From positions 21,771,936-21,835,935 of the forward strand of contig CAIIXF020000006.1 of assembly GCA_903813345.2 (NCBI GenBank): a stretch of DNA of 64,000 nt. The letters run 5' to 3'. Source of the stretch: Owenia fusiformis. Lineage: Eukaryota > Annelida > Polychaeta > Sabellida > Oweniidae. Below the pieces are notes generated by a model that saw nothing but the letters and a program-made list of their open reading frames with translations, ran no database searches and had not been told where the DNA came from. Below, one piece after another: positions 1-12,465 of this stretch. Position numbers and translations under genes: made by a program. The stretch's first letter is position 1, and the number at the start of each line of letters is the position of its first letter.

Positions 1-1507
1 CAACAAAATGTTACTCAGTTTTTTAAAACTTATTTTGGCACAGAGATAATGATTAGTTTCGGATAAAGCATGAGTACTGGGTTTTAGCAATTTTAATTAG
101 CTCCCATGATACACTTTTGTCAAAAGGAAACGCACACCCACGCAGAATAATTTCAAATGGCAATCCTGCTATGAATCCTTATCTAGTTTTATACACCATC
201 CACTGAAAAATATTTTATTTGATTGTGATATTTCGGTACAAATTGATTAGAACCAAAGTAATAAGTATTTTCGTATTGAGTGTTTGGCAATCGTGTATGG
301 CTCCTCCAAGTCTCCTCACTGATATTAAATTTTATTAATAGATATTGCTAAATTGATATGGTTTATAGTCCCTCTGTTTTATCTTTCGGAAAGCAGAAAT
401 GACGAAATGAGCGAGTTATGTCAATTTGTTCTCCGTGAAATAAAACAGGATAATCATGCGTACAACCATAACAAATAAAATACACTTTACAAATCTTTAT
501 TTTACTCTTGTGAGTAAACACAGATTATTATAGAATTTATCAATCTAATAAGCGATCTGTTAAATCAGTTCCTTAATTCAAAGTTTGTCCCATGGTGATC
601 GTACTTAAGTAATTTAACAGAGTAAATCTTGTAATACCATTTTTCACCACACCGCCATTGTAAATAATTCATGAAATGTTCCTCCATTTACGAAAATGAT
701 GACATAAATTGACGACATAAATGCTTTTTCTAAACAACAAACCGGATATTTAAAAAGTTCATTGTTGTTTGTGTTTTTCTAAGCACTTTTTAGATTTGGT
801 TTTAGACGGGATTGATATTATTAGGATAGTAGGATTACTTTTTTTTCTAAAATTGAACTAACAAACTAACAAACAAATACGTACTGATCGAAATATAACC
901 ACACCGGTCAAGGCCTGAGAGAAATGTGCGTGGGTGTGAAGATAAGACGCTTTGATGATAGAGGATCTCCTATATGGGAATCCCAAGGGAAACTACCTAA
1001 AACGTCTATAGAACCATGATTCAATGAATTTGACTTATCGGCATATTGCAATATTTTCATTTGATTAACATCTCCTAGCATCAAATGATCACGATGGAAT
1101 TTGTATAAAGAAAATTTATTGATAAATATTAATAAAGATTAGTTTTATCATGACAATGGGTTTCCACCAAGCTAACTTTGCTTTCCAGTCTCATGTAAAT
1201 CGATTGCTTCTGATTTATTAGTCTTACTTCAAGACCCTGTACCCCTCCCCCTATCTACTTTACAACTGTTGTTTAAGAGGGGGTGGGGGGGGGGTCAAGG
1301 GTCTTTGACCAAGATTATAGTGATTCATATATAATAACCTCTTGCCATTGATCCTTACCATCTCGATTTCAATTTTGCCAAAAACTGAATCATTACAAGA
1401 TGACACAAAAATACCACCCACTAATTTTGAAATAACTTTTTCAATAATTAAGGAATCTTTGTGATTTTTTTTGTGTTCAATGAAGAAAAGATTAATATGC
1501 TTGCATA
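1..1507. other. No gene recognised
   Basis: AT-rich non-coding sequence. I see no splice-bounded open frame, no RNA gene and no clear transposon ends. A G-rich homopolymer run sits at about 1267-1293 and may be unreliable in the assembly. Confidence 0.5.
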
Positions 1508-2318
1508 TAACCCTACTATCACACCAAACTAGTTCTCACTACGTTCTCGAAAACGGGCTTCAACTGTGTACGAACGGACTGGACGTACTAAGAACCGTTT
1601 GGGATCTATTTACAAACTTCATCGAACGTACTCGAACGGGTAGGTCCTCTAGAACTTAGGCAATGCTCAAAATGTTCTCGTGGTCTTCACGTTCTACAAT
1701 TAGAACGATCGACAACGTACTAACGACGAGCTGAACGTACTACGAACGGAACCGTCGTACTTCAATCCTACTAGGGACGTTTTAACAACGAGTTGAACTG
1801 TCTGAGGACGTGTTGAGAACGAGGTAGAACTCAATTGCAAACGGGTTTAAACTGATTAAGAACGTATTTAACACTGCTTATGAACGAGTTAGCAAAAATA
1901 TAGCTATCACACCAAACAAGTTGCCACTGCGTTCTTTAAAACTGGTTCTAAACTATGTGCGAACGGAATGAACGTAGTTGCAACTTTCTAAGGTCTATTT
2001 ACGAACTTTATGAACGTTCTCAGACGGGAATGTGATTTTAGAATTTTGAATCGATTCAAAATTCGATTGCGACCATACCGTTCTGTTATCAGGTCATGAT
2101 GACCTTCTAGACTAAGGGACGCGTTCTACGGCGTTGCACACCGACGTGGTGCGACCTGAACGAACTGCGAACGAGATGGACGTATTGAAGACTGTTTAAG
2201 AACGAAGAACATATTTCAGACATATTTCCCGACCACAGCCAGATTGAGCCCGTTTTACGACGTTTTCGTAGGACTGGCAAGAACGGGTAAGAACGAGTTT
2301 GGTGTGATAGGGGGGTAA
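1508..2318. mobile_element. TIR element with internal GAACG-rich duplicated unit
   Basis: The two ends are inverted: CTATCACACCAAACTAGTTC at the left and its near complement at 2290-2311, extended outward by TAACCC-like bases, giving TIRs of about 28 bp. A third copy of the same terminus lies inside at about 1905, and the stretch after it (1940-2020) is homologous to 1545-1636. The interior is unusually rich in GAACG/CGTTC words. It looks like a non-autonomous DNA transposon built from two related units. No target duplication or coding capacity is visible. Confidence 0.6.
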
Positions 2319-2644
2319 CATCAACGATTTTGAAATTAAGAGACATCTCATTTTCCGCGGAGATCGATATGCTCTTACATAAAATCACTAAAAATGTAAA
2401 TCAGAAAATCTGTCTTTCTTAATTAAAATGTACCCGGCAATCGAGTCATTTGACAAAATTATTTTGGAAAAAGGGTAATTAAGACATGTTATTGATAATA
2501 TATGTGTTTAAGCTCGTGAAAGCAATCCAGAAATTACTCAAATAATGGGGAAGATAGTTGTCCCAGATTTCTGAAAACTGCATTTATTTTTGAACATTTT
2601 TTGACGATTTCACTGAGATAATGCCTGGACGGAAATCGTAACTA

Positions 2645-3531
2645 CAGGGTGATCCAAAAAACAGAACCCTCCAAAAATGAAATGATTTCTTTAATACATG
2701 TAATCATTTTCATTTTGCAGGTACAGAAACTACATTCTATGGATGACAATGTGAGACCAAATTTGTTACATAACATTCAATATTTTTCTTGTTATGGTCA
2801 ATTAATAAATGTGCCCACTTTTGAAATAAAACAAAATATAAGATTTTCATGTCAACCAAAAGGTTGCACATTATATGTTTAGACCCATCACATTCATTTA
2901 CTTTATTTTTAAGCTGCATTTTGTGAGTATAGAGCTTCAGATCATTAATGAGGAAGTGTCCCGGCAACTTTTAACCCATCTTGAGGTATGACTGCACCTT
3001 TTGAGTGATGTCCTGCAGCAACTGATTTCAATGCAATCGCACACAGTGCTTTCAGATGTTCCCATACCCCCATTCTTAGAAACTTCCCATTCAAGTGTTT
3101 CACAGTTCTCATTTCTTCCTCTTCCAATTCATTATCAAATATTTGACTTTGAAATCACATGTTATGCAATGCTCTTATCTGATCATTCTGCTGTCTTAAT
3201 GATTTTTGGAGAATTCATCCAATAGAATTTCGTACGGCGTTTGAGGTCTTGCTCAGAGGCCTTGAATCATAGTTATCTAATGTTTTACTAGGTGTTTTAC
3301 CATTGCTTATTCTTCATTTTCCAATTAAAATATTAAATGAGACTTTCATTTGACGACTTCTGTGGAATTTTCTTCTGAATTTCTTATAAAGCTCAAGTTA
3401 TGATTTTCCAAAAAAGGACACATTCTAAAATCATCCATGATATCACAATTAAACAATTTTGTGAAACAACTTTAATTTGGTATTATCACACTTATCACAC
3501 TTTTAGAGGGTTCTGTTTTTGGGTCACCCTG
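2645..3531. mobile_element. Mariner-like non-autonomous element
   Basis: Starts after a TA with CAGGGTGATCCAAAAAACAG and ends at 3508-3531 with the inverted form (GGTTCTGTTTTTGGGTCACC followed by CTG). TIRs are about 25 bp with a few differences. The right flank is TT instead of TA, so the target duplication is imperfect. No transposase frame remains. The CAGGGTG start next to TA is typical of Tc1/mariner-group elements. Confidence 0.55.
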
Positions 3532-3737
3532 TTCACAAGAAAAGTCACAGATTCCTCAATTCTTGAAAAATTTACTCCAAAATAAGTTTGGAAAGTGGGA
3601 TTTTTTATTTGATTTTGGTCATCAAAGCCTGGCAATATTTGAATCTTGAGTTTGTTCTGCTGTCTTAATGATTTTTTTGAGAATTCATCCAATTGAATTT
3701 CGCACATCGTTTGAGGTCTTGCTCAGAGGCCAGGAAT
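3186..3737. repeat. Direct repeat pair of about 80 bp
   Basis: The stretch at 3186-3268 recurs at 3655-3737 in the same orientation with a few substitutions and a one-base indel. The shared core contains TTTGAGGTCTTGCTCAGAGG. The two copies straddle the right end of the mariner-like element at 3531, so that element probably inserted into, or carries, an older repeat. Confidence 0.5.
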
Positions 3738-4477
3738 TACAGTGCAGGAGGTACACATATACACGTGGTCTGATATTTTCATGCTTTTGCCTTCATCATT
3801 CCCTTATATATTTTTATTCTTAATCGACATTTAATACACACATGTTACATTCTACATTCATGAGAAAGGAAGAATGCCTAAATGTGACAAGTCAGTGTTA
3901 CTCGCAGACTTCGCGGGGTAATGATATCGTATCCTTATTACCTGACATCTTCACCTTTCCATATCTAATGGTATATTCTAACTCTGAGACAAGTACATAT
4001 AGGATAACTTCCTTCAAGATTATCGTTCGTACAAGTAATTCGTAAAATGGGTTCGTTGATTTGTGCTTTGCTCATCTGTGTTCTTTCACAGACGTCATGA
4101 TATCCAACTAGAATAATATCAGTGTGAAGACCGGTGTACTGTTTTATTCATGCTGTGCTGTTCCGAAATCTATTAAGGACAATAGCCTATAGTGATAAGA
4201 ACTAGTGGAGAAAAAACGGAAATTGACAGAAGATTTACACCCCATCGATTCAGAACTCCAAAAGTCTTTGGAATTTCAAAGAATTATTTTACATGGGCCG
4301 TTTGAATATCGACTTTGCACAGAAATACACGGCCGACCACTGGTAACAGATTTGGTTGTCCTCCATGAATGACGACTCTTTTTCTAATATGACCATACCA
4401 GACCATACCAATATCACGATTAAACTCATGAAAAGTGGTATGATTTATATACAGAGCGAGACCATAATCCCAATAAG

Positions 4478-4610
4478 CACGCGGTACTAACTTCGACCGT
4501 TAATTTAAAATTTTGAAGAAAAACGGTGCTGTATGAGACTCGCAATCCTTGATTTTCAAACATCCGGTAGGTCAAAAATTCAAATTAACGGTCGAAGTTA
4601 GTACCGCGTG
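4478..4610. mobile_element. 133 bp MITE with perfect 29 bp TIRs
   Basis: The element begins CACGCGGTACTAACTTCGAC and its first 29 bases are repeated exactly, inverted, at 4582-4610. It is flanked by a perfect 6 bp direct repeat AATAAG (4472-4477 and 4611-4616), the expected target-site duplication. Nothing is encoded. Perfect ends imply a young insertion. I cannot assign the superfamily; CAC...GTG ends with a 5-6 bp duplication recall the Transib/RAG group, but this is only suggestive. Confidence 0.8.
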
Positions 4611-4616
4611 AATAAG

Positions 4617-5877
4617 CCTCAATCTCTACCTCAACGGCTTTTCATAATCTTTAGCAATGTCCTTATCACGAACGTGTATTCAAGCTGGTGTTTTAAATAC
4701 GATCGTGCTTTCATTGTTTATATGTGATGCACTTATCATCAAAAAGATGAAACAAAGATAATGATGTATGTGAAGATTATATTACAATTAACATACTGTA
4801 GCTCTGACCAACCGTGATTAGAGTCCATTAGGATAGGATTACCTTTTTCTGAAATATGAACTTTTGCAGTTAAAGGCTCCATTAAGCATGTCTTGAACAT
4901 TTATTCTGAAACTATATAATGGACTTTTGAGAAATAATGGAATATAATTAATCGGTTTGTTTGAGTTGGATGAGTTTTGTACGCCATAAGTTTAATCCTC
5001 TAGATTCTAAAATATCTCTTAGATGAGATGTCGTAGATAAGCTAAGATATTATTTCCTAGAATGGGTATAGGGATAATCATGAAACGCAACGCAGATGAG
5101 TAGATATTTTGGAATGGAATTTTATGTACATGTTTATTATATATGAGAGTATAATTCTATTACACATCCGCACATCAGTAGCTGACATGATATACCAAAA
5201 CCCAGCTAGTCAGAACACACTAAATAACACAATATGCATTCTATGTTGGTTACTCTCACCGTTCGTATTCCTTACAGCCATGTGTGTTATTTTCAGAGTA
5301 AATTTTATTGTAAAGATAATACGGCACATAAGTATGATTGAATTGAAACAAATCAAACTGCATCTTTGGACTTTCTTTGATTTAAACAACTATATTGCTT
5401 AACACTAGTCTTATTCCCCAACCTCTGGCATGAAGGTGTCAAACATTGTTTAATTTCTTATCGGAAATTCAACAACGTACGTTGCATTTCAATAAAATGA
5501 TCCATAAAAAGCAAATTAATGAAAAACATCTTCAGAATCGAATGAACTGACCAATAACCAAGCTATTCACACATGTTATGTATTCTTCCGGTGACATGCA
5601 GAAATAGGTTATTGTCTTTTCTGTCACAATCACAGTTAGTATACTGTTAAAAAATTGGCTTAATTGTTTACAGTACTTAATTACCGGATCTCAAGACTGA
5701 TTGTCCACTGTGTAATGGCAACAATTTCGCTGAGGTCATCTAATTTGAATGCAAGTTTTGGAGTCGGGTGCATAGCTAGCTACTCTTTCAAAATGATAAC
5801 GTTCAAATATACATCTGCTCACATATATAATGTATTTACCCATGTGTTTTAATCAGAAGCAATTTTGTTCTAAACAG
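4617..5877. other. No gene recognised
   Basis: AT-rich sequence upstream of the cysteine-patterned gene. It must contain that gene's earlier exons and promoter if they are close, but I could not find an exon with a phase-compatible donor. Confidence 0.35.
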
Positions 5878-6002
5878 GAGAATGCAAGGATGAATTAAGA
5901 AGATGTTTCCAGGCACATAGCTACTTCTTCAACGTTCGATATAACGAAGTCCCAAAGACCGAAGAAGTGGGAATATTGGGAGATTTCTGCATCGCATGGC
6001 AG
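5878..6002 (+). CDS. Cysteine-patterned protein, internal exon (5' end of gene not found)
   Basis: Acceptor TAAACAG precedes the exon and donor GTAATA follows it. Read in the frame that the next exon requires (phase 1 in, phase 0 out), it gives an open 41-codon stretch starting ECKDELRRCFQ and ending FCIAWQ. The open frame, two matching splice sites and cysteine spacing support a real exon. The first exon, presumably with a signal peptide, is missing. The overlapping minus-strand frame starts only at TTG and is taken to be a shadow. Confidence 0.55.
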
Positions 6003-7032
6003 GTAATATATATCCACTTGCGATCTAGTGGAGAACGAGTACATTGGAAAATATAGGTGACCTGTTACGGGTGCTCCAGTATCTGAGTAAATAGGTGGAA
6101 TAGAACAACAGTAACACATATCTATTCCGAGCGCCACTACACCGATCAAAAGTATTCGGATGGGCAGGCGTTTCCTTTTCAAGTTTTTTTACCATGTTAA
6201 TCTATGTCAGATTAAAAATGGTACAGAAAAACTTCACATCCAGAAATAAAGCTTGTTTTAGTAACAGCACTCATTTTCCAATGTTTGAAATTGCATCCAT
6301 TTCTGCATTGATCAGAAATGTCATGTTTAACTGCTTATTGAAAAATGAATTTTCCCTTTCATGTCAAAAGCTATAATTTTTCGATGAAAGAAAAAGATGA
6401 ATTCCAATCTCATTTGTGTACAAGTTTTTTGGACACCCTATACATTGCCTTGAAGTGATAGAGTTTACGGTTCTATTTTAAGAACTCGGTACGGAACACG
6501 TTGTGCTAAATAAGACATGTATCATGATTTGCATTGTAGCAAATTTGTCGTATTCGTTCACTCAGTTTGCATAACCTGCATCACAACTTGACGTCTGCAT
6601 ATCACGTTTCCTCTTTTTATTAGTAGTTTTGTCTCTATTTTGATAAACGAAGTTATCTTGATTTTTGAAGCGTCAAAGACATTCTTTTTGATAATCTATT
6701 AATAAATCTTTCTCGATTGGCCAACGATCTTGCTTTTAAAAGGTCGGTGGCTAACGATGTCAAAGAAAAATAGAATATGATTTTGATTTAAACGATTGTT
6801 TGCCATTTCAATGTTTTTTGACAAAATAGTAATTCCAATATGAAACGCAAATGAAGTAGTCGAATTAATGTGTTTTTTCACATTAACATAATTCACGTAA
6901 TCTTGTGTTCATAACCAAAACTAATGGCCATCCTGTTATTCCACAAGTCGATTGGTTATTTATGGCAATAATAAGTTAGAAAACAAGAAAATATTGTAAT
7001 TGATTTAAACGAAATTCGTTCTTTTCAACCAG

Positions 7033-7213
7033 GGATTGCTGGATTGTTATGCCAATACTCGCAGTTGTCAGATGGGAGTAGAGAGTGACATGCGTCTGTC
7101 GGCCTCATGGCAGATGGGACATATCTTTTTCTACCGAGTAGGCGTGGCCATCAAGACGGGAGTATGCCCTAATCTCGACCTCACAAGCATCTATGGTGGC
7201 ATTCTAGCTCCTC
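7033..7213 (+). CDS. Cysteine-patterned protein, penultimate exon
   Basis: Begins after TTTTCAACCAG and ends at donor GTAAGA, phase 0 in and phase 1 out. It encodes about 60 residues beginning GLLDCYANTRSCQMG and continuing through a moderately hydrophobic stretch with one more cysteine (TGVCPNLDL). With the exon before it the pattern is CFQ-x28-DFCIA-x-x-x-x-x-CY. I do not recognise the family. The repeated Cys pairs recall small secreted invertebrate Cys-patterned proteins, but no name is justified. Confidence 0.6.
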
Positions 7214-7525
7214 GTAAGAATCTCTTTGTCCTCTGTGTATTTTCAATATATTTATTAAAAAAATGGAATTATATTTGGAGCATGGCAATGTCTTCAATCT
7301 TCCAAATATGATTTGGTTTACAGATTATGTTTTACTACGCAATTTACATCAAGCCCAATCCTCTATTGAAGATATTCAACGAATTAGAAAGATCAACTCT
7401 TATATGTTTAGGCTCGGCAGTTAACAATATCACGAAAAGATTCCGCACTGGACTGTCTGTGTAATCATTGCAGAAATTTAGTTTTAATTATTGCCGATAG
7501 GTGACCACATTCTGGTTTTTGAACG

Positions 7526-7853
7526 CAACAACTAAATTAAGCAACCACTTTAACTTATTTCTACTGGTGATGTATTTTGTAAGATAAAGACTACATGTGG
7601 ACTATAAAAACTTTCATTCCAGATCGAAAGATGTCATTAGTAATTCCTGAAGATTTCTATGTCTCAAGCATTTGTGCATTTATATGTATAATTACATATT
7701 CAATTCTGGTTAATCCCAACAACTAAATTAAGCAACCACTTTAACTTATTTCTACTGGTGATGTAATTTTGTAAGATAAAGACTACATGTGGACTATAAA
7801 AACTTTCATTCCAGATCGAAAGATGTCATTAGTAATTCCTGAAGATTTCTATG
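7526..7853 (+). repeat. Tandem duplication of intron end plus start of last exon
   Basis: A 136 bp block at 7526-7661 is repeated at 7717-7853 (offset 191) with a single one-base indel. Each copy contains the polypyrimidine tract, the acceptor CATTCCAG and the first 39 bases of the last exon. The upstream copy is therefore a ready-made second acceptor at 7623. If used, it would encode the same first 13 residues after the junction and then a different hydrophobic tail. Confidence 0.85.
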
Positions 7854-8119
7854 CTATGGATAACGCCATGGTATGTTTCCAACGCAACATGCAAGAGGCA
7901 GCAGTGGAATACGCCTTGATAATGGAAATGAAGTCGGATTTTTGCATTGCTAGTGAAGAAGCGGCAAACTTTCTAAAGCTTCACGAATTCCCCGAATGCG
8001 ATGCTGTCTCTCCTTTAGCTATTCGAAACTTGATCGAGGCACCAGCAAAAGATTTCCCGCGTCTCGTCAATCTCGTCAAATCTCGAACTCCGATGAATTC
8101 TGGGATCGGAGTATGCTAG
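7815..8119 (+). CDS. Cysteine-patterned protein, last coding exon
   Basis: The exon follows the acceptor at 7811-7814 and joins in phase 1 to the exon ending at 7213, giving ...GGILAP-HRKMSLVIPEDFY. It encodes 101 more residues and stops at TAG 8117-8119, ending SGIGVC. The stretch MVCFQ...SDFCIA repeats the CFQ...DFCIA pattern of the exon at 5878-6002, so the protein appears to hold two related Cys-containing repeats. With the two upstream exons this gives about 203 residues of C-terminal sequence. No enzyme motif or membrane segment is evident. Function unknown. Confidence 0.65.
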
Positions 8120-8218
8120 ATATGAAGGCAGAACAATGAATTCTCGATGCATTTATTTTATTTAATTGGGACTTTATATTTATTTGATTTAGGCTATTCA
8201 GAAGTTGCTTTCAATTGA

Positions 8219-8228
8219 AATAAATAAA
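8219..8228 (+). promoter_or_regulatory. Polyadenylation signal
   Basis: Two overlapping AATAAA hexamers lie 100 bp past the stop codon at 8119, a fitting distance for the 3' end of the cysteine-patterned gene. Confidence 0.55.
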
Positions 8229-8711
8229 GATATGTTCTTGTAACGATACGTAGCAAATTATCATTTGTATTTGAATGCATGCTTGGATCCGATGACAAAT
8301 CGCAACAAGTCACTGCTGAGGCCCAGGAATGAGTTAAAAATGTTTAAAAAGTCCCCTAGTGTACTGAGTTGGTAATGCGTGGTGTATACATGTATATTAA
8401 TCTCTTTTACTTACATTGAATAAGAATAAGACTGATTTTTTATTAATGACTGTATACCCGGGCCTCAGAGTCACTGAATATCATCCACCACACGGCAGCT
8501 CCACCATTTGTCGAACGATGCCTCCACCTATAACGTACAGCGGATCCACCACATACCACACAACCTTACAATAAACTGATTCGGGCTCACAGTAACACGC
8601 GCATGCATATGCTCCAACGAAGGTTCCAATGATGACTAAAATGAATACAAGGCTTGTTCATGAATGTCCATTTAACCATTGATTAGATAAAACGTGCGAA
8701 GTGCAATTACT

Positions 8712-9136
8712 CAGATGCGAGTAGGTAGTTACCAGTTTCGCCACCAGGTGGCTGATTCGGGGGAAATAACATGGCAGGGTATTACAAAATTCCCTTAAAC
8801 TTGAATATTCATCAGTTTTAGTGGTTCACTTTTCATATTACCATTACGTATGTGATAGTTATACAAATTAAAATATGTCCAGTAAAAGAAAATATTATCT
8901 GCCCAACACAAGAAAAGATATTTCACTTTTTGTGGTTTTACAGCATGGGGTCTATGGGAAATCTCCCCGACCTAGAAAACACATTTTCAAAGAAAATTAA
9001 TTTTTCAAAGTTGATAAACTCTTTTCAAAACCACATTTCTAGGTGTAATTTTACATGTAGATTCCAAATATGACATCAGTTTGACTGAATTACGAATTTT
9101 TAATGACGTAAATCAATATTATTTCTACTCGCATCT
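8712..9136. mobile_element. MITE family A, copy 1
   Basis: Ends are the inverted words AGATGCGAGTAG and CTACTCGCATCT about 425 bp apart. The whole element recurs inverted at 10872-11296 and, shorter and more diverged, at 28595-28946. All three copies share AATTACTCAGATGCGAGTAG at one end, so that end may extend a few bases beyond the inverted word. Non-coding. Confidence 0.75.
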
Positions 9137-10303
9137 AGGTTATTCACAAAAAATAAAAAACTGAACTTGTCGACGACTCAACACATATCGCACGGCAGCT
9201 CACCCACATATTACACAATTTATCCATCATTATCGCACGGCAGTTCCCCAAATGATATCCTCACCATTCATCACACGGCAGCTCAGAAAGTGAAAATAAC
9301 TTAATACCCACACCTCCTCAATTTTAAATAGTTTATCATGCAAATACTAGTGTACAAAACCACGTCCTTAAATGGTAAACTCTCATTAATGAGGGTACCA
9401 TATTTTAATATTGTAGTTCTTAATGTTGTAATACCTGCCAGAAATGCCTATGATATGCTTCATTCGGGCGTTCGCGCACACCCTCACTAATTTGATGACA
9501 CTAGCTTCACTTGCTCCGATAGCTAGCACTGTATTATGATCTTGGTAAGAGCCCTTAGATGTGAAATATGTAGTTCCTACGACCAATAATGTTATCAAAT
9601 CAATGAATCACCCTTGCTTTTTTAACAATGCAATAGCTGATTTCAAATTATAAGACGATCAGAAACCGAAAAGATCGGACAAGAATTGGTACAATGTCTC
9701 AATTTTTTAAAAAGTGAGACGAGGCTCTCCGCCCCCCCCCCCTCCGGAAAGTTCTGGTTAGGGGAATGGGATAATGTCAAAAACGGGGACTGAGGATCGG
9801 AGCGGGTACTCTTCAGAAAAGTTTTATTTTCTTAAAAAAGTAGGTCAATCTAGGTCAGATGTTATGCAGATGTATGAATGTATGACTTGGTACTGTTTCA
9901 ATATAATTTCGGTCCATGATGTTGCCTAGCAAACACCTAGCAACGACACAAACATCGAAATAGTGAAATTGAAAAATTGGGGGTAGGGGAGAATAAAAAA
10001 CTATTATAATGAACCATATTTAGGACGACGTGATAATCAAGGAATTTCCACCTATTTCATCCTTGTACTGTTTATTCTATATATGGCTTATGTTATATCA
10101 AATTGTTCGTCTTTGAATTGTATTTTCGGAGCTATTATTATTTTTTTGTTTCTGAAAATATCAAAGGATATTTGCCATGTTGAAGTCTGGGTACGACCTC
10201 ATAATTAAGGCGTCACGCGTGAACAAATGACGACAAGGAAACGTACTCCAAGAGGACCACATTGTATCTTTAAAAATAGTCAACCGATAATTTTCATTTT
10301 AGC
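9137..10303. other. Intergenic; CACGGCAG motif repeats at its start
   Basis: No gene seen. The word CACGGCAGYTC occurs at about 8491, 9191, 9237 and 9280, each time after a CGCA- or CACA-like lead. The spacing of the last three is about 45 bp. The rest is AT-rich, with a C-run at 9731-9742. Confidence 0.4.
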
Positions 10304-12442
10304 TATAGTACGCCTAACCATCGCAGAAGCAGGCGTCACCGTACAGCGTCAAAAAATACAGTAGTACACTTTTCTGTACGGTGACGAAAATTAACTGAGT
10401 TGAAGCAAAAACTATTATGAGGGTTTTAAAAAATTAATTTGATGAAAATAAATACGATTTCGGGTGTAATAAAAACAGCATTCTCTTAGAAATGGTTTTA
10501 ACTTTCTAATTATGATAAAAGTTTTTCGAGCACTGCTCGGATTTTTTCTGACTGGATCGGCCAACATAATCGACTCGAGAGAAAAATGTTGTTTTTTCAC
10601 TTTTCGTTTGGTTATTATTTTCCCTGCCGTCTGAGAGTATGGATAATTTTTATGAGAATATGTACTTGTTATCTACACATTTTAGAACAGATGAAGATTT
10701 GGCAAATAACCATTCACTGTATATATTTAAAAAAGATTAAATCTGTACGGTGACGCATCTGCTGTACGGTGGCGATTCCTTAGAATTTATGAAGTGTAAT
10801 ATATGGGCTCAGTATTAGCTTCAGATTCCATAAGTTTTTGTGTGGAATTCAAATGTTGAATCCAATAGACTAGATGCGAGTAGAAATAATCTTGATTTAC
10901 GTCATCAAAAATTCAAAATTCAGTCAAACTGATGTCATATTTGGAATCTACATGTAGAAATACATCTAGAAATGTGGTTTTGAAAAGAGTCTATCTACTT
11001 TGAAAATTTAATTTTCTTTGAAAATGTGACTTCTAGGTCGGGGGGATTCCCCATAGAGCCCATGTTGTAAAATCACAAAAAGGGAAATATCTTTTCTTGT
11101 GTTGGGCAGATAATATTTTCTTTTACTGGGCATATTTTAATTTGTATAACTATCAGATACAAAAGGGTAATATGAAAAGTGAATCACTACAACTGATGAA
11201 TATTCAAGTTTAAGGGAATTTTGTAATACCCTGCCATGTTATTTCCCCCGACTCAGCCACCTGGTGGCGAAACTGGTAACTACCTACTCGCATCTGAGTA
11301 ATTCAACATTGAAAAAGATCAATTCCTATGTTTCCATTCCTTTCTGATAACAAGGATTAAATACTGAAACACATTCAACTCTAAGCTTACTGTTTGAACA
11401 AGAGGTAAAGACGTGTCAGATCTACATGTACATTATCACTGGTAAGTATCAAGCGAAGGTTACGGCCGTCACCTTCGCATTTGAGAAAAAAGACTGTATA
11501 GCCATCTTTACCCCATGCAAGATATTGCACCTCTCATCCTAAAAAGTCACACGTGCATGATGTGATTTACTTGTGACATCACTTGTTTAAAAACATCAAT
11601 AACATAGCAACAAATATACTGAGTTTTTGGTTTCATGATTCTTACCGTATCATACATTTCCAGTAACCTTCCATAAGCGGTGGAAGATATCGTTGAACTG
11701 TGTTGGGTGGCGCCCATGCATTATATATGAATAGATGATCATACTCCAGAACTTCCATTTCATTTCATTTTAGTCTCATTTAGTTCATCAAAGCATAACG
11801 CAAACTGTAAAGAAGTTTAATTCGAATAAAACTAAAAGTATCGAAATCGACACTTCCTTTCCAACATCTTAAATTCAAAAGTGACTGCAGTAACTTTCGC
11901 CTGATACTGATCATTTGACAACATTTATACGAGGGATACTTGACTGGATCAACATTTGAACTTCCACACTAAAACTTATGCGATTTGAAATAAATAATGA
12001 GTTCTTTATATTACTTCTCACAAATTATAACGAATCGTCACCGTAGCTTATGCGTCACAGTACAAATCTGATCTTTTTTAAATATACACAATGATTAACA
12101 AATACATATTCTCATAAAAATAATCCATACTCTCAGACGGCAGGGAAAATAATAACCAAAAGAAATGTGAAAAATACAACCTTTTTCACTTGGGTCGGTT
12201 ATGTGGGCCGATTCACTGAGAAAAAATCCGAACAGTGCTCGTAAAAAGTTTATCATAATTAGAAAGTTAAAACCATTTCTAAGAGAATGCTGTTTTTATT
12301 TCACATGGAATCGTATTTGTTTTCATCAAATTAATTTTTTTAGAACCCTTGTCATAGTTTTTGCTCCAAAGCAGTCGATTTGCGTCACCGTACAAAAAAC
12401 TGTACTCCGCTATTTTTTGACGCCGATGGTTAGGCGTGTATA
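10304..12442. mobile_element. Foldback element with about 450 bp inverted arms
   Basis: The left arm (10304-10775) and right arm (12034-12442) are inverted copies with many substitutions. Both outer ends read TATA-x-ACGCCTAACCATCG when taken inward, and both arms contain several copies of TGTACGGTGACG. The shared arm translates to similar short peptides in the two orientations, which is a by-product of the inverted repeat and not a gene. MITE family A copy 2 (10872-11296) is nested between the arms. Confidence 0.7.
10872..11296. mobile_element. MITE family A, copy 2 (inverted)
   Basis: Reverse-complement copy of the element at 8712-9136, with the same 12 bp terminal words. Nested inside the foldback element at 10304-12442. 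Confidence 0.75.
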
Positions 12443-12465
12443 GTATTCCCAAGATTGCAGGCACT

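Noticed and set aside
4046-4099. Short plus frame with a good signal-peptide look (MGSLICALLICVLSQTS)
   Set aside because: It ends in a stop after 17 codons, and the only GT before the stop (GTCATG) is a poor donor in the wrong phase for the exon at 5878.
5895-6182. Minus-strand frame with a hydrophobic start resembling a secreted protein
   Set aside because: It opens only at TTG directly after an in-frame stop, with no ATG before the hydrophobic part. The plus strand has a spliced, phase-matched exon there.
10415-12443. Two similar small frames on opposite strands
   Set aside because: They are mirror images produced by the arms of the foldback element.
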